Origin: an uncultured Selenomonadaceae bacterium
Lineage (GTDB): Bacteria; Bacillota_C; Negativicutes; Selenomonadales; Selenomonadaceae
Assembly: GCA_946402475.1 (NCBI GenBank)
Contig: CAMIWP010000104.1
Coordinates: forward strand, 1 to 5,221
Direction: 5' to 3'
Length of the DNA: 5,221 nt
Shown in pieces: positions 1 through 5,221 of this stretch. Under the pieces are notes generated by a model. It had not been told where the DNA came from and searched no databases. It was given only the letters and a program-made list of their open reading frames with translations. Position 1 is the stretch's first letter. Each line of letters opens with the position of its first letter. Position numbers and translations under genes: made by a program.

Positions 1-102
1 ACGACATTGGACACGCTCTCCGGTCTTGTGACGGATTCCAAGCCCGCCGCAGACATCTGTGCGGCTGCGGCCAGCTATGGGGTGGACATTATCCTGCCAT
101 GA
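1..102 (+). CDS. C-terminal end of an unidentified upstream protein (partial)
   Basis: The frame beginning at base 1 is open from the window edge to a TGA at 100-102 and encodes the last 33 residues of a protein. The tail reads like ordinary protein, with an Ala-rich helix-like stretch and the final residues GVDIILP. The competing frame that runs into the next gene gives an Arg/Cys-rich translation that looks like a shadow. The stop overlaps the start of the following sulfatase gene in an ATGA (99-102), a classic translational-coupling junction, which is the main support for this being a real gene. The fragment is too short for me to assign a family, and I do not recognise it. Confidence 0.6.
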   Translation, partial: TTLDTLSGLVTDSKPAADICAAAASYGVDIILP

Positions 103-2108
103 AATCTTCGTCGCGTTTCTCCTGGGAAAACTTTCAAGAGATTGCAGTGAAGGGACTGAAGGTATTTTTCTTTTACCTGGCAGTCCTTTCCTTATTTCGC
201 CTTTTTTTCATTTTCTGGATGCGGGAATACATGGATGCTTCTGTCGGAGCGGAAGATGTGTGTCTTGCTCTTTGGCGAGGGGCGAGGCTCAGTTGCCAGA
301 CGGCGGGAGTCTTGGCCTTGGTGAATTTCCTGCCCCCCCTTGTCCTGCACTTCTTCTGGGAGAGGGGAGAGCGCGGGGCATGGAAGGCCTTGGGCGCTGT
401 GATGCTCGGGGGCCTGTCCGTGCTCTACGTGGCCAGTTTTCCCTATTATCGCCAGTTTCATTCCAATTACAATCAGCTTGTGTTCAACGCCGCCAACGAT
501 GACATGTACGCCCTGTTCGTCTCCTTAGTGCAGGAATTCTATCTTCCGGTGCGGCTGGCAGGGGCTCTTTGCCTTGCTTATGTTCTCTGGCGGCTACTGG
601 GGGAGTGCCTGCGGCGGAAGCTCTTCGACGGGAGAAGGTATTTCATCCCCATGCCCGCGAGGATTCTGTGGCGATTCGTTCTTCTGGCCATGATCTATCT
701 CGTGAGCCTCCTCGGCACCTTCGGCGGCGCCTTCGGTTGGGAGCGCCAAGTGGATTGGGAGAATGCGGGGGTCACGAAGGACGATTTTCTCAACGAGGCA
801 ATCCTGGACAATCTTCAGGCCGTCTATCGCGGCTATGTCATGAACAACCGAATGTTGGCATGCAATGGATTGGACTTTACCGTGGAGGACGTGCGGAACC
901 TCGCGGCGATCCTCGCCCATCGGCCGCCGGACTCGGAGAATCTCGACGATTATCTGCGTCGTCGGGCAAAGGGGGCCCAGGTGCCGAAGCCCAAGCATGT
1001 TTTCATCATTCTGTCGGAGAGTTATGCCAATTGGCCTCTGCTGGATAAATATGAGGACCTCCATATCGCAGACGGCATGAAAGGCATCATCGGCGAGGCG
1101 GACAGCGACTATTGCCCGACCTTTCTCCCCAATGGCGCCAGCACGGTGTCTGCGGTGACCGGGGTGGTGGCGGGATTTGCTGACGCGAATCTCTACCTCA
1201 CCACCATGCCGGAGTCTTTCCGGGAACCCTACCCCACCGCCGGCGCTCCCCAGATGGAGCGGCTTGGCTACCGGACGCATTTCTGGTATGCGGGTCCCGC
1301 CACTTGGGAGAGGATCGGTGCCTTTACGAAGGCCCAGGGCTTCCGCGACTTCCACAGCAGGGGGGATTTCGGGGATGTGCCGGGAAGCGTCTGGGGCTGC
1401 GAGGATGAATACCTTTACCGGGAAGTATTGGAATCCCTGGGAAGCGAGCCCACCTATAATGTGATCCTCAATGCCTCGAACCACTCTCCTTACGATGTGG
1501 ACGTGGAGGCCAAGGGCTTCGATGTGGAGCGGGTGAAGTCCGTTCTGCCGGAAGAAGCGCGGGAGGACGAATGGCTCTTGAAGGAACTGGGCCATTACTG
1601 GTATGCGGATCGGGAACTGGCCCGGTTCATCCGCGCTGTCAAGGAGAAACATCCCGACAGCCTGGTCATCGTTGCGGGGGATCACGGAGATCGGTACAAC
1701 ATCGACAAGATCCCCGGAACCTATGAGCGTTACGGCATCCCCTTCATCGTGACGGGACAGGGGGTTCACAAGGGGATTCTTCTTCCCGACAGCGCGGGGA
1801 GCCAGATCGACATCGTGCCGACGCTGCTGGAACTCATTGCCCCGGAGGGCTTTGAGTACATGGCGTTGGGAGGGAGCCTCACCCGGGAGAACCGGCAGGG
1901 GGTGAACTACGGTTTCTGGATCACCCGGCATAGCATCGGGAAGGCGGATACGGTTCCCCTCGTGCCGGAGAGCCTTGAGCGGGGAAAGAAGCCGATTCCC
2001 GTGGACGATCCCGCCATGCAGAACTATATCAACGCCATTCGGAGCATTTCCTGGTGGCGGGCAAAATACGGATCGAAACTGGACGCTTCAAAACTGGAGG
2101 GAAGATAG
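99..2108 (+). CDS. LtaS-like membrane sulfatase / phosphoglycerol transferase family protein
   Basis: This 669-residue protein has the architecture of the lipoteichoic acid synthase / phosphoglycerol transferase family (alkaline phosphatase superfamily). Five hydrophobic segments lie at about residues 17-42, 65-87, 93-115, 148-170 and 188-212, then a linker, then a catalytic sulfatase domain from about residue 297 that should face outside the membrane. Expected active-site elements are visible: the metal-binding Glu307 in FIILSESYA; the presumed nucleophile Thr349 in PNGASTVSAVTG; the substrate-site His462 in NASNHSPYD; and metal ligands Asp528-His529 in VAGDHGDR. In this family the threonine takes a phosphoglycerol (or similar) group from a lipid and passes it to a polymer or glycan; the actual acceptor here is unknown. 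Length is close to the usual 600-700 residues. The ATG at 99 is chosen because the upstream in-frame sequence has no ATG, GTG or TTG and the next ATG lies within the first membrane segment. No good Shine-Dalgarno precedes it, so translation probably depends on the upstream gene through the ATGA overlap. Substrate could equally be a glucan or lipopolysaccharide. Confidence 0.9.
   Translation: MKSSSRFSWENFQEIAVKGLKVFFFYLAVLSLFRLFFIFWMREYMDASVGAEDVCLALWRGARLSCQTAGVLALVNFLPPLVLHFFWERGERGAWKALGAVMLGGLSVLYVASFPYYRQFHSNYNQLVFNAANDDMYALFVSLVQEFYLPVRLAGALCLAYVLWRLLGECLRRKLFDGRRYFIPMPARILWRFVLLAMIYLVSLLGTFGGAFGWERQVDWENAGVTKDDFLNEAILDNLQAVYRGYVMNNRMLACNGLDFTVEDVRNLAAILAHRPPDSENLDDYLRRRAKGAQVPKPKHVFIILSESYANWPLLDKYEDLHIADGMKGIIGEADSDYCPTFLPNGASTVSAVTGVVAGFADANLYLTTMPESFREPYPTAGAPQMERLGYRTHFWYAGPATWERIGAFTKAQGFRDFHSRGDFGDVPGSVWGCEDEYLYREVLESLGSEPTYNVILNASNHSPYDVDVEAKGFDVERVKSVLPEEAREDEWLLKELGHYWYADRELARFIRAVKEKHPDSLVIVAGDHGDRYNIDKIPGTYERYGIPFIVTGQGVHKGILLPDSAGSQIDIVPTLLELIAPEGFEYMALGGSLTRENRQGVNYGFWITRHSIGKADTVPLVPESLERGKKPIPVDDPAMQNYINAIRSISWWRAKYGSKLDASKLEGR
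2096..2100 (+). promoter_or_regulatory. Ribosome binding site of the methyltransferase-like gene
   Basis: A GGAGG lies inside the last codons of the sulfatase gene, 10 bases before the ATG at 2111. It favours that start over the in-frame ATG at 2054, which would add 19 residues read from the sulfatase coding sequence in another frame. Confidence 0.6.
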
Positions 2109-2110
2109 GA

Positions 2111-2995
2111 ATGGACACGACGGGCGAAAGGCGCGACCTGCTGGAATTCATGGCCTCGGGCCCCCTTCCCCTGCGCATTCTCACACTGGAGAGCTCCTAT
2201 TGTCTGCCGCAGCTTCGGCAACGGTTTCCCAACGGGGAGCTTTGCGCCATGACATCCTACGAGGAAGTTCCCGGTTTTCCGGAATACAGGGACCTGGATA
2301 TTCGCTGGGAGGTGGGGGATTATCGCTCCGTGGGATGTTCCCGCTACGAGAAAAATTCCTTTGACTTCATTCTCGGGGAGACCTGCCTGACGCATCTTTG
2401 GAATTCCTATGATACCCTTATGGAGGTGAGCCGCCTGCTGAAGGACACGGGCCACTTCCTCGGCAGCTTCCTCAACATCCGCTACTGGCGCGTGCTGGAG
2501 GAGTTGCGGCAGGGGCGGTATCCTTTCCGGGATCAGCGCCTTTACGCCAAGGATGAGGTGGTGAAGATGCTGAACGATGCCATTTTCAAGGAGATCGTCT
2601 TTGCTCCTCTTCTTCGCTTCCCGGAGGAAAGGGAGGAAGCGGAGGCGTTTTCCCGCATGGGGTTTGAGGATTTCAACGGGGATCTGGTGACTAAGGCGTG
2701 GATGTTCAAGGCATCCCGTTCCACGGCCGAAGTGGCGGCCCTGAAAGAGCTTTACGCGAAGGAAGTGCGGCGGGATCTGTCGAGATTGCTCCACCGGATC
2801 GAGTACGGGGTGGAGGCGGAGGAAAGCCTGGCGTCTCTTTGGAAGCTCTGCGCGGCGGAGAGGATCTTTCCCGATTATCTTGCGGATTTCGTTCATGAGG
2901 TCACTGTCCACGAGGAAAGGGTGCGGGACATTCTGGGCAGATCGGCCCGGGCATCGGGCCTTGGGGACTTTGCCGGGGGGTTCGATGGAGGATGA
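2111..2995 (+). CDS. Class I SAM-methyltransferase-like protein with a degenerate motif I
   Basis: This predicted soluble protein of 294 residues has a methyltransferase-like core. Residues 21-30 (LRILTLESSY) sit where the first strand and SAM-binding loop would be. Residues 83-123 match the later core: FDFILGETCLTHLW resembles motif IV with its acidic residue (Asp85), and VSRLLKDTGHFLGSFLN resembles the usual RLLKPGG turn and following strand. The glycine-rich loop of motif I (D/E-x-G-x-G-x-G) is absent, so SAM binding is uncertain; it may be a divergent or inactive member. Residues 205-280 look mainly helical and charged and I recognise no domain there; the end is Gly-rich (about 283-294). 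The gene starts two bases after the sulfatase stop and has its own GGAGG, so it is probably co-transcribed and might modify the same envelope product, though nothing in the sequence proves this. No signal peptide or membrane segment is seen. Confidence 0.72.
   Translation: MDTTGERRDLLEFMASGPLPLRILTLESSYCLPQLRQRFPNGELCAMTSYEEVPGFPEYRDLDIRWEVGDYRSVGCSRYEKNSFDFILGETCLTHLWNSYDTLMEVSRLLKDTGHFLGSFLNIRYWRVLEELRQGRYPFRDQRLYAKDEVVKMLNDAIFKEIVFAPLLRFPEEREEAEAFSRMGFEDFNGDLVTKAWMFKASRSTAEVAALKELYAKEVRRDLSRLLHRIEYGVEAEESLASLWKLCAAERIFPDYLADFVHEVTVHEERVRDILGRSARASGLGDFAGGFDGG
2987..2991 (+). promoter_or_regulatory. Ribosome binding site deciding the radical SAM gene start
   Basis: A GGAGG sits seven bases before the ATG at 3000, ideal spacing. 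The earlier in-frame ATG at 2985 overlaps this site and is preceded only by a G run, so 3000 is the preferred start. The site overlaps the last codons of the preceding gene, whose TGA is at 2993-2995. Confidence 0.7.
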
Positions 2996-2999
2996 GACG

Positions 3000-3902
3000 A
3001 TGGACTTGACGGATTGCACCCTTTGCCCGCGCCTCTGCCACGTGGACCGACGGGAACGGACAGGGTTTTGCGGGGCGGGACTCCGGGCGAAGGTGGCCCT
3101 TGTTTCCCTGCATCCTTGGGAGGAGCCGTGCTTGACGGGGACGGCGGGAGCGGGCACCGTGTTTTTCTCTCACTGTACCCTGCGCTGCTGCTACTGCCAG
3201 AATTACGGCATCAGCCACGGGGGAGAGGGGATGGAGGTCAGCGACGAGCGGCTGGCGGAGATCTTTTTGGAGCAGCAGGAGAGAGGGGCGGCGACACTGG
3301 ATCTCGTGACGCCCACCCACTATCTTCCCCAGATCCTTCACGGGCTGGACATGGCGCGGGCCGGAGGATTTTCCCTTCCTGTGGTCTATAATTCCGGCGG
3401 TTACGAGAGGGAGGAGACCATAGAGGCTTTGCGGGGCTATGCGGACATCTTTTTGCCGGATCTGAAATACATGGATGAAAAAAGCGCCCGGGAGTATTCC
3501 CGGGCGCCGGATTATTTTTCCGTGGCGAGGAAGGCCATAACACAGATGGTAAAAGAAACGGGGCCCTTTGTCGTGGACGGGACTGGACGCATGCTGCGGG
3601 GGGTTATCGTGCGACATCTCGTCCTGCCAGGCCATCGCCATGAGAGCATGGCGATCCTGGACTGGCTGTGGAAGGAGTTTGGCGGAGACATCCAAATCAG
3701 TCTCATGAGCCAGTACACGCCCATGTACGAGGCGGAGAAGCACGGAGCTCTCGGACGCCGCCTGACCACCTTTGAATACGAGTCCGTAGTGGAGCATGCC
3801 CTTGACCTGGGCATCACCAACTGTTACGTGCAGGAGCGGCGGTCGGCTTCCGAGGAGTATGTGCCGACCTTCGACGGCAGGGGGGTGATGAGGGGAATCT
3901 AA
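3000..3902 (+). CDS. PflX-type radical SAM protein (COG1313, pyruvate formate-lyase activating enzyme-like)
   Basis: This 300-residue protein belongs to the radical SAM superfamily and matches the PflX/COG1313 pattern along its whole length. The 4Fe-4S motif CX3CX2C is Cys59, Cys63 and Cys66 in FFSHCTLRCCYCQN, the three cysteines that bind the cluster which cleaves S-adenosylmethionine. A second set of cysteines at residues 6, 9, 13 and 24 (CTLCPRLC ... FCG) is also typical of this family and may bind another metal or cluster. Other family signatures seen: HPWEEPCLTGTAGAGTVFF (38-56), LVTPTHYLPQI (102-112), PVVYNSGGYE (127-136), DIFLPDLKYMD (149-159), VIVRHLVLPG (202-211) and MSQYTPM (236-242). 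The family is named for similarity to glycyl-radical-enzyme activases, but its substrate is not established, and no glycyl radical enzyme is adjacent. It is the last gene of the rightward cluster. The coding sequence contains two strong hairpins, and its stop overlaps the stop of the convergent diguanylate cyclase gene. Confidence 0.92.
   Translation: MDLTDCTLCPRLCHVDRRERTGFCGAGLRAKVALVSLHPWEEPCLTGTAGAGTVFFSHCTLRCCYCQNYGISHGGEGMEVSDERLAEIFLEQQERGAATLDLVTPTHYLPQILHGLDMARAGGFSLPVVYNSGGYEREETIEALRGYADIFLPDLKYMDEKSAREYSRAPDYFSVARKAITQMVKETGPFVVDGTGRMLRGVIVRHLVLPGHRHESMAILDWLWKEFGGDIQISLMSQYTPMYEAEKHGALGRRLTTFEYESVVEHALDLGITNCYVQERRSASEEYVPTFDGRGVMRGI
3478..3507 (-). terminator. Intrinsic terminator for the leftward transcript, inside the radical SAM gene
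   Basis: A perfect 10-bp inverted repeat (arm GCGCCCGGGA at 3484-3493, arm TCCCGGGCGC at 3498-3507) encloses a four-base loop. Read on the - strand it is followed at once by six Ts (3483-3478), the textbook form of a Rho-independent terminator. It lies 392 bases beyond the last base of the GGDEF gene at 3899 and is the first such structure met by leftward transcription. On the + strand the stem is followed by CGGA and then a T-rich TTATTTTT (3512-3519), so it is a poorer terminator in the sense of the radical SAM gene. It covers codons 162 to 169 of that gene. Function as a terminator is inferred from structure only. Confidence 0.7.
3627..3660. repeat. Second strong hairpin in the radical SAM gene
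   Basis: A perfect 9-bp inverted repeat, ATCGCCATG (3634-3642) and CATGGCGAT (3647-3655), has a four-base loop. A further five pairs, CCAGG (3627-3631) with CCTGG (3656-3660), extend it past a two-base bulge. No T run follows on either strand, so it is not a standard terminator. It may be a folded element in the mRNA or its antisense, or a product of codon choice by chance. Confidence 0.5.
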
Positions 3903-4780
3903 TCCGACGCGATCTGGTTCTTGCCCCGATCCTTTGCTTCGTAGAGCCGCTCGTCCGCTGCCCGGTAGATTTCCCAAGGCGTTTCTGCCCCGCTGGACAG
4001 GGAGTTCGCCGCGCCGATGCTTACCGTGATGTTTCCGCGGGTGTCCTCCCATTGGACGACGCCGGAGGCAATACTTTGGCGTATTCCGTCTAGAAGGCGG
4101 AGAAAATCGTGGAAGGGAAGCTCGTTGCTGATGAGGATGAATTCATCTCCTCCCATGCGCACGAAGTAGGTTTGCTCCAAGTTGTGCCGCTGCAGGCGGC
4201 GGGTGACGGTATTGCTGAGATACTTCAGGGCCTCGTCGCCGAACTCGTGTCCGAAGACATCGTTGCATTGCTTGAAATTGTCGATGTCCAGGAAGGCCAG
4301 GGAAAATCCGACGTCCTTCGGCGCCTTCTCCATGAGATCGTCGCTGTGGCTGATGAAAAAATAGCGGTTGTAGGTATCCGTCAGGGCATCCCGGAACATG
4401 AGCCGCATGATGATGGGCTGGGCCTGGCGGATCATGTTGTCCATGTCCTCGAAGGCCAGGCCCTTGTTCGTCAGGCCTATGGTCAACTGGTGGATCATTT
4501 CCTGCTGCTTGAGGAGGAGACGATACATCTTTTGATCCTCTTCGTTCATTTCCTCCGGATTCCCGTACAGCTTCTTTCCCTGCCGCAGGATGTCTTCGGA
4601 GATGGATTGGATGTCCAGGGTTTGCCGCAGGGATTTTCCCTCCAAGGTCAGGAGGAGGTTTTTCTTCTCCAGGATGTAGTCGACGATGAAGCGGAGGGGA
4701 TAGATCTTCTCCCTCGGCGTCACTTTGTCTTCCTGCCTGCGGGCAAAGCCCTCCTCCGGGTTGTGCCTCATTTCCTCCAC
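3899..4780 (-). CDS. GGDEF-domain diguanylate cyclase, soluble, without an inhibitory site
   Basis: This protein of 293 residues has a full GGDEF domain at about residues 127-290, which condenses two GTP into cyclic di-GMP. Visible signatures are DALTDTYNR (131-139), FLDIDNFKQCND (163-174) with metal ligand Asp165, GHEFGDEAL (177-185), the catalytic MGGDEF (209-214) with Glu213, SIGAA (254-258) and ADERLYEAKDRGKN (275-288). The catalytic residues are intact. The product-inhibition motif RxxD normally found before GGDEF is replaced by LEQT, so classic I-site feedback looks absent. Residues 25-126 are helical, polar and of no domain I recognise; no membrane segment exists, so input probably comes from a partner. 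A GTG at 4780 is taken as start because a GGAGG lies seven bases before it; an ATG at 4771 has a GGAGG only two bases away, which is too close. It begins one base after the FIST gene's stop, implying a shared transcript, and its TAG overlaps the radical SAM stop. Confidence 0.9.
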   Translation of the reverse strand: MEEMRHNPEEGFARRQEDKVTPREKIYPLRFIVDYILEKKNLLLTLEGKSLRQTLDIQSISEDILRQGKKLYGNPEEMNEEDQKMYRLLLKQQEMIHQLTIGLTNKGLAFEDMDNMIRQAQPIIMRLMFRDALTDTYNRYFFISHSDDLMEKAPKDVGFSLAFLDIDNFKQCNDVFGHEFGDEALKYLSNTVTRRLQRHNLEQTYFVRMGGDEFILISNELPFHDFLRLLDGIRQSIASGVVQWEDTRGNITVSIGAANSLSSGAETPWEIYRAADERLYEAKDRGKNQIASD

Positions 4781-4781
4781 T

Positions 4782-5221
4782 TCATTCCCTCCCTTCCTCG
4801 TCAAGGCTGAACACGACCATGACCATCCCCTGGGTGATGTGCTGGTGATGGTACTGCTCCCCGCCGCAGAAGACGCCGACATGGCCTCCCAAAAGGCTCA
4901 TGTTCCTGGCGTGCTCCTCCATGAAGCCCTCGTTGTTGTACAGCCAATAGCGGAAGATACACTCTCCCGTGAAGGTGAAGTAGATGTTGCGGTTTCCACG
5001 TTGGATGCGCTGAATGGTCTCCGCAGCCACTTCCCGATAGCGACCGTAGTCCATGAAGCATACGGCGTCATTGGGGTTGATGCGCTTGTAGCTGAGCAGG
5101 GTCCCGTCGGGCAGCACCCCGGCAATGCCCGCCACGAAGACGCGATCTCCCAGGACGCGCCCCAAGGGATAACGCTGGCTGATGGAAATGATCTCGTCCC
5201 TGGGCACCTGTACGATGGAGG
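4782..5221 (-). CDS. FIST-domain signal-sensing protein, C-terminal part (partial)
   Basis: The frame is open to the right edge of the window and ends at TGA 4784-4782, so about 146 C-terminal residues are seen; a GTG at 5207 is internal, not the start. The sequence fits the FIST_C domain: RYPLGRV near the visible beginning, DGTLLSYKRINPNDAVCFMD, the FTFTGECIFRYWL segment with a Cys and Arg typical of the family (Cys codon 4961-4959), then a Gly-rich GGHVGVFCGGEQYHHQH (FIST proteins usually have a GE-x-hN/hH pattern here) and a closing hydrophobic strand MVMVVF. FIST domains are cytoplasmic sensors proposed to bind small ligands such as amino acids, and are often linked to signalling outputs including GGDEF, EAL or kinase domains. 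Here the output appears to be the separate GGDEF protein encoded one base downstream. The N-terminal FIST half would lie beyond the window, and whether this protein carries another domain cannot be seen. Confidence 0.85.
   Translation of the reverse strand, partial: SIVQVPRDEIISISQRYPLGRVLGDRVFVAGIAGVLPDGTLLSYKRINPNDAVCFMDYGRYREVAAETIQRIQRGNRNIYFTFTGECIFRYWLYNNEGFMEEHARNMSLLGGHVGVFCGGEQYHHQHITQGMVMVVFSLDEEGRE
4788..4792 (-). promoter_or_regulatory. Ribosome binding site deciding the GTG start of the GGDEF gene
   Basis: GGAGG on the - strand lies in the last codons of the FIST gene, seven bases before the GTG at 4780. The intervening bases include the FIST stop TGA (4784-4782), so ribosomes ending the first gene could restart directly on the second. 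Confidence 0.65.

Noticed and set aside
594..1931. Long open frame of 445 codons on the - strand inside the sulfatase gene
   Set aside because: It is antisense to a gene with intact catalytic motifs, and its translation is rich in His, Arg and Pro without family signatures; such frames are expected opposite GC-rich coding DNA.
2944..2960. Inverted repeat GGCCC/GGGCC near the end of the methyltransferase-like gene as a terminator
   Set aside because: The stem is only five pairs with a seven-base loop, no T run follows, and a co-oriented gene begins 40 bases later.
2024..3157. Open frame of 377 codons on the - strand opposite the methyltransferase-like gene
   Set aside because: Spans parts of three sense genes and has a shadow-like composition.
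2985..3902. Earlier ATG start for the radical SAM gene
   Set aside because: The start at 3000 has an ideal GGAGG seven bases upstream, whereas 2985 overlaps that site and has only a G run before it. It cannot be fully excluded.
2901..4052. Open frame of 383 codons on the - strand opposite the radical SAM gene
   Set aside because: It is a mirror frame of a clear radical SAM gene and crosses into the GGDEF gene; no ribosome site or recognisable domain.
4109..4810. Open frame of 233 codons on the + strand opposite the GGDEF gene
   Set aside because: The sense strand encodes every GGDEF motif; this frame is a low-complexity Val/Leu/His-rich mirror.
1..5221. CRISPR array, tRNA, insertion sequence or phage elements
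   Set aside because: No regularly spaced direct repeats, cloverleaf-like segments, transposase motifs or terminal inverted repeats were seen; nearly every base is inside a gene.

Overview
The window is densely packed bacterial DNA from a GC-rich genome, with no gene-free stretch longer than a few bases. The gene set is an LtaS-like membrane sulfatase, a PflX-type radical SAM protein, and a FIST sensor paired with a diguanylate cyclase. Purine-rich Shine-Dalgarno sequences are also present. Together these suggest an anaerobic Firmicutes-type bacterium, possibly a GC-rich diderm of the Negativicutes such as the Selenomonas group. The taxonomic guess is inference and weak.

Rightward block (1-3902, + strand). 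The 3' end of an unidentified gene (1-102) overlaps the start of a five-helix membrane phosphoglycerol-transferase/sulfatase (99-2108) in an ATGA. Two bases later follows a methyltransferase-fold protein with an eroded SAM-binding loop (2111-2995). Four bases after its stop comes a PflX/COG1313-type radical SAM protein (3000-3902). The overlaps and tiny gaps point to one transcript. The first gene acts outside the membrane on lipid or envelope substrates. The other two are cytoplasmic, and no shared pathway is evident.

Leftward block (5221-3899, - strand). The C-terminal half of a FIST-domain sensor (runs off the right edge) is followed one base later by a soluble GGDEF diguanylate cyclase. 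This is a compact two-gene signalling module: the FIST protein presumably senses a small ligand and the GGDEF protein makes c-di-GMP.

The two blocks converge tail to tail and overlap by four bases (3899-3902), leaving no room for a terminator between them. A near-ideal intrinsic terminator for the leftward transcript (10-bp perfect GC-rich stem, 4-nt loop, six Us) lies about 390 bases further on, inside the radical SAM gene. The leftward mRNA is therefore predicted to carry a long 3' tail antisense to that gene. This arrangement is the most interesting feature of the window. No tRNA, rRNA, CRISPR, insertion sequence or phage feature was seen, and no wholly new system is evident.
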